Source of the DNA: Candidula unifasciata
Taxonomy: Eukaryota; Mollusca; Gastropoda; Stylommatophora; Geomitridae
DNA length: 64,000 nucleotides
Assembly (NCBI GenBank): GCA_905116865.2
Contig: CAJHNH020008450.1
Span: 872,310-936,309, forward strand
Reading direction: 5' to 3'
The position numbers and the translations under genes were made by a program. Positions 46,095 through 57,917 of this stretch are shown here, one piece after another (within the stretch, counting starts at the first letter, position 1; every line of letters starts with the position of its first letter). The notes below the pieces were generated by a model. The model did not search any database. It was not told the DNA's origin and saw nothing but the letters and a program-made list of their open reading frames with translations.

Positions 46095-46265
46095 AGAGTG
46101 CTTCTAAGAGGCAAGGAACCAACAGTCTGCTTTCAAAATAGCCACATCAGTAACACGGATGGACACGCACAACTCACGTATTGGAACAAGACTAAAATCC
46201 AGAATTGGACGAACAACTATAACTTCCCGTCGGAGTATCTAGCCGTTAAACGTCAGAAAGAAGAT
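46095..46265 (+). mobile_element. R1 retroposon-like repeat
   Basis: Contains GCAAGGAACCAACAGTCTGC, AACACGGATGGACACGCAC, TGGAACAAGACTAAAATCCA and GGACGAACAACTATAACTTC, ending in a short AGAAAGAAG tail. Confidence 0.7.
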
Positions 46266-47389
46266 GCTGTCCCATTTGTTTGCATTGTCATTCTATTGCC
46301 ATGTGTTTATTGTATATTTTCAACGGGGCCATCGATGGTAGTTGACACTACGGCGTCCTTGTTGGAGGGACGAAACCATCTCATCGGTTACCATTCAAAC
46401 AAAAGTCAGCTGGTCAAAATACGCTACTGGTGTCTAGTTGTAACTGTACCAAAGTCATGAACACGGCTGTTGCCGTCACTACGTTTATGCGCCTACATGG
46501 GGCATGGATGCATACTGTCACAGTGAGTGATTGTATTTCAGATTCAGCTTCAGTAAAGCTTCTTCTTTTTTCTGGTGACTGCTTTCTGATGTACACTGAC
46601 AATCGAATGCTTGTGATAAAATTGACTGTTTTTAGGAGTTACATTTTAGTTCTATACAATTTAGAGTATAGTGTTGACCGATGGTCCAGTATTCTTTTCT
46701 TAATGGGCTGTACAATAGAGATTCTTGCAGGACATGTTCTGTAGTTTGCACACACAGCCTTCAGAAAACAAAGCTGTTGCATTTTCCTCCATATGTAGAC
46801 TAAAAGAATATAGTCCCGAAGCCCAACTACGGAGTTGACGGCAGGACCTGACACTGTGAGCGGTGGATTTCATTTGGAGTGTTTGTAGACTGTCCCCAAC
46901 GTGGTTAATGGTCGAACTGCAGATTTAGAAAACGGCGAGTAAGCTGTTTCCAGAGAATTTTGTGGTGCCCTATGCAATAAATTGCGTTGACAACTAATGA
47001 TCTGATGTAACTGCTGCTTTCATCGACGGTGAACTGTATTTCTTGTCTCGGACTGCTCTGTGTTGGCAATTCTGATGGGTGTTTTATACATTTAAGGCTC
47101 GACTATGCTGTTGGATTTACTAAAACTGCAGTTTTATTTTTACAAGGGACAGTGATGGGCATCGTGTGCGATTTTCGTTGGCACAAGAACAGAGCAGCCA
47201 GGGTGTGGCTAGTTTGCTATGAAGTTGGAATGCGTTTGCTTGATAATCAGACCGTAGGCGTAAAACGAGTGTTGACGCCCGTTTAGTGTTGATTAACAAA
47301 TCGTCTTTGAGATATTCATGTCTCACATCTGTAGGCTGTACTGTTGGATCCCCTTAGCAAGAGCGCAAACGGATTTGTGCCTGTCGCCT
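46266..47389. other. No gene recognised
   Basis: 1.1 kb of unique-looking sequence. The frames of 60-120 codons show no motif. Confidence 0.35.
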
Positions 47390-47585
47390 AATCATCTGGG
47401 CTGATGTGTGTATCTTGCATGGCATTTGTGACATCGATCTTGTGCGGTCTATTGATTGATGGACATCACTGACTATTTTTATTCCTTGTGGATGTATAAT
47501 GTCTTTAATGTTATCAGTCCACAATCTCTTTACACGCCCTCTTGATTTCATGTCATATCATTTTAGATAAAGCGCCTGTGTTGGT
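47390..47585 (-). mobile_element. LINE C-terminal scrap
   Basis: The minus-strand reading is KSRGRVKRLWTDNIKDIIHP followed by DVHQSIDRTR, the RGR.kRWtDNIke...DR.rWR block at the end of many LINE proteins. Confidence 0.6.
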
Positions 47586-47859
47586 TGTTGTTGCTGTATT
47601 CCAATGAAATGAGTGAACCATTTCACATTCTGAAAAGATATCGATCCAGACGCAAAGTAGAACTAGCCTGCTTTACGTTAATCACAAACTGCAAGTGAGC
47701 GTTGCGTCTAGATAGCCTTCATCAGCACATGACATGAATAGGAATTAGATTTTCTGCTTCTGATTTAATTTGGTGTAAGGAGTTGCTCACACAATCTGTC
47801 TAGTGTTTTCATTTTTAACTCGGTCTCCTCTGGCAACTCATCAGATGGGGTTAAGTTCA

Positions 47860-48490
47860 CCTAGATTAGCCTTTGAAAATATTGCACTTTTGCATGTGTA
47901 GCACAGTGTTTGTATCAGTCTTCTTCTTCGTCTTTTCTCTACTCCTTGAATGCCTGGCAGGAGGAGATCTCTGGAATGGGCCCTTCTGCTCGCTTCGTAT
48001 AAAGCACTTTTCAGTGTCTCTGATACATCTGCGGTCCATATTCTGCGTCGTCTATCTCGAGCTCTGTTATCGCTGTATGTGTATAAAATAGCCCACTTTG
48101 TTGTGCCATGTCTAATGCCAATTTTTTTACATGGCCAAACCATTTTATTTTTAGTCTACCTATAAAGTTCACTATTGGTTCTGTGCCGACTCTCGTCCGT
48201 ATATCATTGTTTTTAAGTCCATATTTTCTTGTTTTACCTAACATAGTACGTAAACATTTTATGCCTGTTTTGAATATTTTCCTTCTGTCTTCTGAAGACT
48301 GTCCGTGTTTGACACTGATAGCATAGCGTTGATAAGAATATTGTTTTGAACAGTTTTCCTTGAGTGTTCATATTCACAGGCTTGCATTACAAAGTTGGTG
48401 CCGAAATGTATATCAGTATACTGTTTATAATCTGTTTCTTGGCTGTCATACTTGTATTTGGATGTCCTAAATATTGACATCAGTTGGTAT
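47860..48490 (-). mobile_element. LINE C-terminal remnant
   Basis: The minus-strand frames give RTRVGTEPIVNFIGRLKIKW then FGHVKKLALDM, and in other phases RARDRRRRIWTADVSETLK and ASRRAHSRDLLLPG. Together they form the standard segment after the reverse transcriptase, broken by frameshifts. Shares sequence with 18560-18745. Confidence 0.7.
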
Positions 48491-48529
48491 ATAGGTGCAC
48501 TGGCTCTTTAGCCTTTTGTTTCTATTTCC

Positions 48530-48878
48530 GATTAGGTTCACGTTAATCTCCCCAAATAGAGTAGGTCACTTTTAATTCACAAGTTTATTGGGCTGGTCGA
48601 CTTTCCTGGAGGTTACAGGTGTGTCCTGCTATGGTATTTGCTTTCTGCGTTGTCTTGCATTACGTTTTCATTCCGAGAAAGAGATTGCATGTGACGTAGG
48701 TTGCATCACTGTATAAGGGGTTTATGTTAGGGTCAGTTTTCCGTGTTTTTGGAGTGTTAAAAGCGCTAGTGTGCTGAAATATACAACACGCGATATCAGC
48801 GGGGCTCAGGAACTACCAATCAGAAGTGAGCTAGTGTGTATATGTGCGGGGCCTGGGGAGACTACCGTTATATGTTCC
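48530..48878. mobile_element. MITE-G copy 2
   Basis: Left end GATTAGGTTCACGTTAATCT, right end GGAGACTACCGTTATATGTT. The flanks CTATTTCC (48522-48529) and CTGTTTCC (48879-48886) match at 7 of 8. The body shares TTTTCATTCCGAGAAAGAGA and GGCTCAGGAACTAC with copy 3. Confidence 0.7.
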
Positions 48879-48886
48879 CTGTTTCC

Positions 48887-50247
48887 TATGCGAAACGTCG
48901 TAAAAAATGTATTTCATCTTCCATTATCTGCACGACACTTGAGACAGTCTGTGTGTATAAGAATACCCAGTTTGCAGGTCCACACAAAACACTAAAATTC
49001 AAAATATCACCAAAATGCCATGTCGTATTTTCATTCAAGCACGAGAGGCTTCTGATCTTCAGAAGCAGTCTTCCTCCAGAGCGAATCTGCTCACACACTT
49101 TGGCCGGGATTGAGCCTGAATGTACTCAGAACAAACGGAGCTGACAAACAGGCGACATTTAAGCGTAATCTATGGGTCTACACAGTTAGACATGTTTTAC
49201 AGTCATGAATGGCTATGCTGTAGTATCTGTTGGTAATATTGTCTACAGAATGCTTAGTTCATTTGAAGGTTCGTGTTCACCCTGTATTGGAGCCGAGTCC
49301 GTCAACCGTTGGTCCGCGTCTGTAGGGCCACAGAAAAGTCCAGGTTAAATCATGTAACGGAGTCTGAGTGGTACTTTTTCTGTTCCAGGATTTCAGCCTG
49401 TAGGAATAACACCTCAAGGGTGAGAATAGAACATGTACACATCCAGACACCCCATTCAGCTGTAAACAAAATTTATCCAAACTAATAAATAGGATGCGTG
49501 TTATTGCATCGCTTCGTCTATTAGAAACATCGCTCCAGCCACATATATCAGATTGTCTAACCTCTAAGCAGCAGTAGTTCATAAACTGCTGTCTACATTT
49601 AGTTTTTATTCAGTATTTAGAAAGTTGACATGTGGGCCGCGACACAATTTCCTCTGTTGTGGTGGGACCCGGGTTTACAAAGTTTGAGGAGCACTGTATC
49701 TCAGAATTTGAAGAATCTGTTTGTTCCGCATCTCACCATGTGTCTATAATTGTCGATGCTTGTATGTGTGAAAGTCAGCTAAAAGACGCTTCTCATGCCA
49801 CAGGCGCGTTGGAGCACATGGTACAACGGCGTATACCTGGAGTTTGACATATGAACTATGTTATGTCGTCTGACCCTATCCCACCACTTAGATACAACAG
49901 AAATACTGATGTGTGAAGACAGTATTCCCTGCATGTAGCATGCATGAGTTCACCCTTTCTCGTGTTTGGGAGGGCATTTTTCTGATTAGAACTAGAGCCA
50001 CTGTCAGGCGTGTGGGGTACATATTTAACACTGTACATAACGGGGCTACAGTGTTTTTCCTGTGCGGGCAGCATATGATGTTTAGCCGTAGAAGCTATTG
50101 CCTACTTTTTCTGCTTGATTTCCTCCCTGTATGAATGTCTGTGCATTCTAGCCACTATCGCTGGTCAGCAGGTTTTGTACTAGTAGCTGTCCGGTGGTGA
50201 AAAGCCGTGCCGGACCGGCCGCATAGAGCTGGAGGCGGACTTCGTTG
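48887..50247. other. Downstream flank of the receptor gene; no gene recognised
   Basis: About 1.4 kb of unique-looking sequence. It lies 3' of the minus-strand receptor, so part of it is probably its 3' untranslated region. No conserved domain in the short frames. Confidence 0.4.
49605..49610 (-). promoter_or_regulatory. Possible polyadenylation signal of the receptor
   Basis: AATAAA on the minus strand, about 640 bases past the receptor stop. A hexamer alone is weak evidence. Confidence 0.25.
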
Positions 50248-51531
50248 TTACACAGACGTGATTGTCTCGTCATTGTTGTTACATAACTCGTAATCCACTT
50301 GTCTTTCAGGTGAGCTGTCTTCCGAGTTGGAAGGCTGCCGTATCGAGACCATTTTAATGTTTCTTTTGGACCCTACACAGCAGAAGATAACTCTCAGCAG
50401 TGCCACACACTCGCGCCGGAACTCCTCGGAACACAAAAGAAGCTGAGCCCCAAACACCACCTGGTTAAGGCTGGATAGTATTTCGGTGATCTTCTTGGTC
50501 AGCTCCATACGGGCGACGAGGTCCACGCTGAGCCAGGAAGACGGCATGTGAATGTCCAGGATGTTTGCCACCGTGGCGGGGACGGCCAGAAGAAAGAACG
50601 ACATGGACACAACGATGACCGTCACCACAAAGGAATCTTTCCCGCCATCGGCTTGCGGTGAAGAGCTTTGCAGCTCGTGGCAGTACTTCAGCGCCAGGGC
50701 GGTTATGTGCACGATGTTAAGAGAAATGATGAGAAATAAAGGCAGGTATGTATACACAGTGGCTGACCACCATGGCCAGATGAGGATATGGATATCTCCC
50801 TGCTGGAACGGAACGTAGCAGCCGTGCGGCTGCAGCTCAAACGTCCACATGGCGTGAATGCTGACCACAACAAGACCTATCACAATCGCTGTTACTGCAG
50901 CCTTTGCTGAGAACACGGAACAGTTGCCCTGACCCCCCGACCGGGACAGTGTGTACAACAGGCGGTCTATGTTCATTGCCACGACAAACCAGATCCCGCT
51001 GTAGGTAATCACATTAGTAATAAAACTCCACAATCTACAGCTCCAATCTGTCAGGTTGGAGACATATATCTTGTTGAAGGCGAAACATACCCAGCCCACC
51101 CCCAGCATTAAGTTGAGCGTCAACAGATTGGCAATAGCGTAAGCACACATGTAAAAACACACAGAGTTCCTTCGCAGCTTTTTCCGCCGAAGAACAAATA
51201 AGGCCATGAGATTACTCAAGTTACCAGTGATGATAACAACCGGAGTCATGTAGCGGAGAAGATCATCCCGCATTTTGATATCGCCGTGGTTGAGCAAGAG
51301 GTCATAGAAGGAACTCTCGTTCTGAAAGGCGACGCTGCTGCCGTTACAATCCGCGTCTTGTGGTAGTTGACCGGTCAATGATTGCACCAGCTCAGAGCAG
51401 TTGTCAATAAGCTCGCCAGCGAAGTCCAGTGGGCTGGGTGGTCCAGCGACAGCGATTCCCAAACCCGTCGTGTGCGGCTGAGTCGCGGAGTCAGGGGATC
51501 GCTCGCCGTGCATTGTCAGCGCGTCGCCCAT
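50248..51531 (-). CDS. Class A (rhodopsin-type) G-protein-coupled receptor, single exon
   Basis: This is a 427-residue plasma-membrane receptor expected to couple an extracellular ligand to G proteins; the ligand is unknown. The ATG at 51531 is the first in frame after a TGA at 51562-51564. The N-terminus of about 93 residues has sequons at Asn44, Asn63 and Asn71. The membrane segments lie at about 95-117 (with GN at 103-104), 124-150, 164-193, 211-232, 254-281 (Pro264), 300-326 (Pro318) and 345-367. Cys165 and Cys238 can form the conserved loop disulphide. DRL replaces DRY at 189-191. The second segment has Asn135 at the usual Asp position. The CWxP motif is LAVP (315-318), and NPxxY is NQVVF (356-360). 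The tail has CC at 384-385, a possible palmitoylation site, and ends T-S-V, a class I PDZ-binding motif. The frame is intact, and intronless genes are common among molluscan peptide-like and chemosensory-type receptors. Which of these it belongs to I cannot say. Confidence 0.93.
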   Translation of the reverse strand: MGDALTMHGERSPDSATQPHTTGLGIAVAGPPSPLDFAGELIDNCSELVQSLTGQLPQDADCNGSSVAFQNESSFYDLLLNHGDIKMRDDLLRYMTPVVIITGNLSNLMALFVLRRKKLRRNSVCFYMCAYAIANLLTLNLMLGVGWVCFAFNKIYVSNLTDWSCRLWSFITNVITYSGIWFVVAMNIDRLLYTLSRSGGQGNCSVFSAKAAVTAIVIGLVVVSIHAMWTFELQPHGCYVPFQQGDIHILIWPWWSATVYTYLPLFLIISLNIVHITALALKYCHELQSSSPQADGGKDSFVVTVIVVSMSFFLLAVPATVANILDIHMPSSWLSVDLVARMELTKKITEILSSLNQVVFGAQLLLCSEEFRRECVALLRVIFCCVGSKRNIKMVSIRQPSNSEDSSPERQVDYELCNNNDETITSV

Positions 51532-51600
51532 GATGTCGCAGACATGGCCGCAACTCGCCAGTCACATCAGAACACAGATACTGAATCTGTGAATGGATGA

Positions 51601-51610
51601 ATATTTATAT
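51601..51610 (-). promoter_or_regulatory. TATA-like element upstream of the receptor
   Basis: The minus strand reads ATATAAATAT about 70 bases before the ATG. This is suggestive only: the transcription start may instead lie beyond an untranslated exon. Confidence 0.2.
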
Positions 51611-51679
51611 CAGTTATTGGGACAGGGTGATGTTAGGATAATGCTATACAGTGTTTGAAACATTTTGTTTCATTTGAGC

Positions 51680-51768
51680 CTTCTTCTTCTTCTTCTTCTT
51701 CTTTTTCTTCTTCTTCTTCTTCTTCTTCTTCTTCTTCTTCTTCTTCTTCTTCTTCTTCTTCTTCTTCT

Positions 51769-51811
<43 letters not shown>

Positions 51812-51867
51812 CTTCTTCTTCTTCTTCTTCTTCTTCTTCTGCTTCTGCTGCTGCTGCTGCTGCTGCT

Positions 51868-51900
<33 letters not shown>

Positions 51901-52545
51901 TCTTCTTCTTTTTCTTCTTCTTCTTTTTCTTCTTCTTCTTTTTCTTCTTCTTCTTTTTCTTCTTCTTCTTTTTCTTCTTCTTCTTCTTCTTCTTCTTCTT
52001 CTTCTTCTTCTTCTTCTTCTTCTTCTTCTTCTTCTTCTTCTTCTTCTTCTTCTTCTTCTTCTTCTTCTTCTTCTTCTTCTTCTTCTTCTTCTTTCTTCTT
52101 CTTCTTCTTCTTCTTCTTCTTCTTCTTCTTCTTCTTCTTCTTCTTCTTCTTCTTCTTCTTCTTCTTCTTCTTCTTCTTCTTCTTCTTCTTCTTCTTCTTC
52201 TTCTTCTTCTTCTTCTTCTTCTTCTTCTTCTTCTTCTTTTCTTCTTCTTTTCTTCTTCTTCTTCTTCTTCTTCTTCTTCTTCTTCTCTTCTTCTTCTTCT
52301 TCTTCTTCTTTTCTTTTTCTTTCTTCTTCTTCTTCTTTCTTCTTCTTTCTTCTTTCTTCTTCTTCTTCTTCTTCTTCTTCTTCTTCTTCTTCTTCTTCTT
52401 CTTCTTCTTCTTCTTCTTCTTCTTCTTCTTCTTCTTCTTTCTTCTTCTTCTTCTTCTTCTTCTTCTTCTTCTTCTTCTTCTTCTTCTTCTTCTTCTTCTT
52501 CATTCTTCTTCTTCTTCTTTTCATGTTTCTTTTTCTCCTTCTTTT
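51680..52545. repeat. 860-bp (TTC)n tract with TGC blocks, adjacent to the receptor
   Basis: Nearly continuous TTC with two TGC blocks (51774-51809, 51840-51900) and TTTTC variants. Its near edge is about 150 bases upstream of the receptor ATG. The poly-Ser/Phe/Leu and poly-Lys/Glu/Arg frames of several hundred codons are artefacts. Confidence 0.97.
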
Positions 52546-53232
<687 letters not shown>

Positions 53233-53234
53233 AA

Positions 53235-53645
53235 GGGCCATTTTCTGCGATTGCGAGCTTATTGGGCATAAAGGGCTTGACCTATGTTGTTATAGACTAG
53301 TGGTTTTCAACGTTCCTAATGTGGCGACCCTTTAATACAGTTCCTCGTGTTGTGGCAACCCGGCGGTCTTTTGCGACCCACAAAAAGGATCGCGACTCAC
53401 AGGTTAAGAACCGCTGGTATAGACCAATCGGCACTCAGTGGGCTTTTTGATCAGCACTGTACCTGGTATCCACAGGACTGTACATGGTACCCACAGGACT
53501 GTACCCGGTACCCATTTAGGACTGTCGACCTGAGAGCCAAGGTCATTTTTGAAAGGGAAAAAAAGTTCGGCTACGTCAGGATCCGAACCCACAGCCTTCC
53601 GGTCAGCAGGCGAGCGTCTAGCCGCTACGCCATGGCGAACCCTAC
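53235..53645 (-). mobile_element. S1 SINE split by hAT-A
   Basis: The reverse complement head has CGTAGCGGCTAGACGCTCGC and AAGGCTGTGGGTTCGGATCC. The body includes a small local duplication of the CACAGGACTGTACATGGTAC type. The 3' part is interrupted at 53298-53416 by a hAT-A element. Without the insert, ATAGACCAATCGGCAC is restored, as in the copy at 45640. Confidence 0.8.
53298..53416 (-). mobile_element. hAT-A miniature element nested in S1
   Basis: Ends TAGTGGTTTTCAACG and GTTAAGAACCGCTG. Internal GTGGCGACCCTTTAATACAG and TTCCTCGTGTTGTGGCAACC, in the opposite orientation to the copy at 4488. The flanks TTATAGAC and GTATAGAC match at 7 of 8. Confidence 0.8.
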
Positions 53646-53987
53646 ATAATTTTGTTGATTATTCTAATGTGCTGATGAAGGCTCTGTGGCCGTAACGTTC
53701 ACTTTTCGTTTTGTGTTTTTTTTTTACATTGTGAAGCTCGGTGGCCTACTTTTTATTTCTTCTTTATCTTTATATATTCTCACACACATATACGCCTATA
53801 TATATTGTGTGTGTGTGTGTGTATATAAAATATATATATGGTATCACAGTGCCGGCCCAAAACTCTTGTGTTCCAAGCCGCATCGTGGCAATTTTTTTCT
53901 CTTATAATTGCCATTTTCTTCTGTAGCAGCCCAGTCTAAAATGAGTGTCAGGTAATATTCTCGGAAGTAAAGGCGACCGGCTTGATG

Positions 53988-54100
53988 TAGGGTGCCACGT
54001 TAGCGCAGTCGATAGGAGACTTTGCCTCAAAGTCCAGCTGCGACTCGCTGCAGTCAACGGCCGGTGTTCGAAGCCCGACAGTTCCTGGGGTTTACCCAGC
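53988..54100 (+). mobile_element. tRNA-like SINE head
   Basis: CACGTTAGCGCAGTCGATAG is a good A-box and GGCCGGTGTTCGAAGCCCG a good B-box, 60 bases apart. That spacing is wide for a functional tRNA. A TACCCAGCGTCTAGGCAATA body follows. Confidence 0.5.
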
Positions 54101-54229
54101 GTCTAGGCAATAGGTACCAGAGTTAATATTCTGGAAACAATGGAGGGACGTCTCTGTAGCTACCGAGTTTCGTGCGGACGGCGACACAGGCGGACAGTTT
54201 CTTATCAGCTGTCCGTACTGGTATAACCG

Positions 54230-54465
54230 TGTGCAATGACGCTGGTTCACATCTCCCGACTTTACTTTTATTTTATTCGGCACTTACCTGGTGATGTGGT
54301 CAAGCATCTCACCGGTCGCCTTTACTTCCCAGGACTGCACCTGGTACCCACTTAAGGCCATATCTACTTGGAAGCCTAATTCTGGCTCTGTCAGGACCCG
54401 AACCCACGACCTTCCGATCCGCAGGCTAGCGTCTAGCCTCTACACCACAGCGGCTGTATGCATGT
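54230..54465 (-). mobile_element. S1 SINE
   Basis: The reverse complement head has GTGTAGAGGCTAGACGCTAG and GGAAGGTCGTGGGTTCGGG. The body has GGTACCAGGTGCAGTCCTGG and GAAGTAAAGGCGACCGGTG. Confidence 0.75.
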
Positions 54466-54742
54466 GATAGTAGTTGAACAAAATACATCTTCCCTTCTGA
54501 GTTCCGAGGCCTAACCCTACTTTTGAGCCTGAACGATAGAAATGATCTACACTAAACCTGACACGGTTCATCCATATTTGAACACAATGTTGTTTGTATC
54601 AGATTAGACAACAACGGTACATATTTAGCAGAGTATAGGGGACCTAACCTGAAAACTACAACCCACCGACGATGCTTGTTTTACCTCCCCTTGGATAAAC
54701 GACACTCGGCCCGATAGATATTTTTTTTCTTCAATGGGAAAA

Positions 54743-54776
54743 GGGGGGGGGGGGGGGGGGGGTTTTTTTAGGGGGT

Positions 54777-54823
<47 letters not shown>

Positions 54824-54844
54824 GGGGGGGGGTAGGGGGGGGGG
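54743..54844. repeat. G homopolymer tract
   Basis: Almost pure G for about 100 bases with a few T and A. It may be a sequencing or assembly artefact in part. Confidence 0.85.
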
Positions 54845-55002
54845 TAAGGAAGAAATAAATGAAGAAGAAAGAGAAAAATCAAATAAGACCAAAAAAAAAA
54901 AAAAAAAAAAGTAGCAAATAGTTTATGTCAGCTTTACAAAATCAGTTACAATAAACCAAGGATGTTGCGGCGATTAACCTTTATCAGCAAACAAAGACAA
55001 CG

Positions 55003-55053
<51 letters not shown>
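55003..55053. repeat. (CA)n microsatellite
   Basis: About 24 CA units. Confidence 0.95.
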
Positions 55054-55054
<1 letters not shown>

Positions 55055-55359
55055 TATACGCTATGAAATGACTTGTAGTTTCATTATGACTTCAATCACT
55101 TTCGTGGCACTTTGATTAGGACCGCCGGAAACTGGGAGCTTAGGAACCTTTACCTTTAAACCCCCCCCCCCCCCGCCCCCAACCACTCCGAAATGTTTTA
55201 AGCGGTCACCTCAACTTCTTTAAAAAAAAAATTTATACAGCTTGTGCTTCTTTCCTTCCTCTCTCTTACCCCTTCTCTACTTCCCGCTGTTTAGATTATG
55301 TGTGAGAGGCAGCAACAAGAAAAAAGATACACATGTGAGTTTCTGGGTACAGTGTTGGT

Positions 55360-55743
55360 GGTTAGCTCGACGTTTGTATCCCCACATAAGAGTAGGTCAT
55401 TCACAAGTTTGTTGGGCTAATCGACTTTCCTGTAGTTTACGGGTGTGTCCTGCTCTGTTGTTAGGTTTCTGCGATGCCTTGCATTTACGTTTTCATTCCG
55501 AGAAAGAGAATGCCTCTGACATAGGTTGCAGCACTCTCTAGTGGGGTTGTGTTAGACCTAGTTTCTCCATGTTTTTGGAGTGTTAAAAGCGCCACTTGCT
55601 GAGATACACAACACGAGATTTTAACGGCATTACGGAATACCTCCATAACCGTGTGCGAAGGTCACGGGGCTCAGGAACTACTAATCAGAAGTAAGCTAGT
55701 GTGTATATGGGCAGGGTCTGGGGGGACTAACGTCGAACTAATT
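55360..55743. mobile_element. MITE-G copy 3, perfect 8-bp duplication
   Basis: Left end GGTTAGCTCGACGTTTGTAT, right end GGACTAACGTCGAACTAATT. The flanks GTGTTGGT at 55352-55359 and 55744-55751 are identical. At 384 bp with no coding capacity, it is the best-preserved member of the family. Confidence 0.8.
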
Positions 55744-56204
55744 GTGTTGGTTTATTCGTTTATACATGAGCATTATTTTGAATATTATATTATAATCATT
55801 TGCCATTTATGACACTATTATTATTACATACTTGAGGCTTAAGCCTGTTGGACACCACCCCCCCCCCCCCCAGTTTTTTTTCTTCAAAGAACGTGTATGT
55901 ACCACACATTCGGCCATCACGAATATATTCTTTGTATCGCTGCTGACTTAGTGTAGAGATATCTGCAATATCTTAAGCCTCTGTACGGCTCTCGTCAGGG
56001 GCCCTTGAATGACCAAACTGTTGAACGGGGTTTTAGGGACTTGTGCCCGGGTGATTGTCATCCGAATGGCGGCACTTTGTGTCACCAGATGTTCTGTCTC
56101 TCGTCGTGCGATCCTGGCGTGGTTTAAATGCCGGTCACTGGCTCTGCCTTTCGGAACAACCAAAAGAATTAAAAATAAGTTGCGAAGAACATTCAGATGT
56201 GGAG

Positions 56205-56475
56205 ATAGTAAAGTAAAGATCCCTTTTCGCGCCTTTAGACACATGGGATATATGAGAAGAGCACCTGTTTTTTTTTTTTCCAGACCACACGGCACTGGTT
56301 GAGTAATGTGGCCGGCCGTCTTTGCGTTCCCAGGACAGACATCCTGGTACCCAGTTTAGGCTGGGTCGACCTGCGACGCTCCATACCATGATACAAATCC
56401 ACGCAGCCAGCAGCGGGTTTCGATCGCGGTACGTTGGAATTACGAGTCGGACTGGCAACATCTAAGCTACGGACT
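56205..56475 (-). mobile_element. S1 SINE, head type as at 3798
   Basis: The reverse complement starts CCGTAGCTTAGATGTTGCC and TTCCAACGTACCGCGATCG, like the 3798 copy and unlike the other minus-strand copies. The body (CGCAGGTCGACCCAGCCTAA) and the GGGATCTTTACTTTAC tail are shared with both. Confidence 0.75.
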
Positions 56476-56505
56476 ATATATGTGGGTATAAATAGCAGAA
56501 TAAAA

Positions 56506-56838
56506 TTAAAACACGAAGAACTTTTTTTTTTCGCGACATTGCACAAATATAGAAAAGGATTTTTCCTTGTTTTCAGGACAGAACATTGAACTGATCCGTG
56601 ATTCTCGTGATCGCGTTGAGATAACGAAACATGACAGCCTATGCTCACTGGCTCGGCCCATGGTGATGAAGATTTTAGGCTCGGTTGAACCGAGGTCAGT
56701 CGTAAAAATCATGTAATCGGCGACTGCGTCGCCATTAGCTCGCTGGAAGACGACTTCGTCGCTGGTCTTGAAAATGTTTGGATCTGTCTCCTTTGATCGC
56801 GTCAACACTGCCGGCTTCCTTCTCGGGGCTTCTTATTG
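56506..56838 (-). CDS. Unrecognised 100-residue open segment, possible exon or transposon scrap
   Basis: The minus strand, after a TAA near 56836-56838, is open to 56506. It reads PRRKPAVLTRSKETDPNIFK, then TSDEVVFQRANGDAVADYM and IFTTDLGSTEPKIFITMG. The first part favours G or C at third positions and is not low complexity. There is no clear ATG at its start, so it would be an internal exon or a fragment. I recognise no family. Confidence 0.25.
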
Positions 56839-57155
56839 GCGTGCAGTGCTAAACCAGTTTTATGTGGCGCACCTGATATAGTCACACTTATAACCTAAAG
56901 CTCCCCCTTCATGAATGCTGGTTGAACGTGACGAATTGGTTTTCGTTTTGTTTTGTTTTCTAGCAAAGGAAAAGTTTGAATGTTTGATGTGTGTTGAAGG
57001 TAGCAGACAAGAAGTCTCCGTCGCAGCACCTGTGGAAACTAGACATATCCTTGGAGATAGGTCAGGGGGTTACATGTTTGTGTTTACAGAGAATGAGGCA
57101 GGGGGACGAATGAAAGGGATGTGTTTGACGTTTAGACACTAGTACACAATAGGTA
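56839..57155. other. No gene recognised
   Basis: Unique-looking sequence. Confidence 0.35.
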
Positions 57156-57175
57156 CTTTGACTCTCTCGCTCTCC

Positions 57176-57225
<50 letters not shown>

Positions 57226-57352
57226 TTACACACACATATACATTTATATATTTTTCTCTCTATTTCTCTCTCTGTGTCTCGCTCTCTTTCTCTATCTCTG
57301 TATCTCTTTCCCTCTTGTTATCTCTCTATGTTTCGCGTTGTCTCTTTTTCTG

Positions 57353-57409
<57 letters not shown>

Positions 57410-57600
57410 TTGTTTTAGCCTGTCTCTCTCTCTGTCGCTCTCTCTGTCGCTCTCACTTTCTCTGCCTCTCTCTCTGTCGCTCTCTCTCTCTCTGTCGCTC
57501 TTAACTTTCTCTGCCCCCCCCTCTCTCTCTCTCTGTGTCGCTCTCTCTGTCTCTCTCTCTCCCCCTAACTCCTTCTGTCTCCCTCTTTCTCTCTCTGCTG
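57156..57600. repeat. CT-rich compound microsatellite
   Basis: CT runs with TATA, TCGC and TCTG interruptions. Confidence 0.95.
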
Positions 57601-57637
57601 TATCTTTCTCTATTCCGATATCTTCCTCTCAATATGT

Positions 57638-57776
<139 letters not shown>

Positions 57777-57848
57777 TCTATCTTATATAATATAGTAAAT
57801 CCACCCTACCCACCATTCTCTTTATTTCTCTCTTTCTTTCTGTCGCCG

Positions 57849-57849
<1 letters not shown>

Positions 57850-57914
<65 letters not shown>
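57850..57914. repeat. (TC)n microsatellite
   Basis: Pure TC run. Confidence 0.95.

Positions 57915-57917
<3 letters not shown>

Noticed and set aside
51382..51600. Small plus-strand gene overlapping the receptor start
   Set aside because: It is the antisense shadow of the receptor N-terminus.
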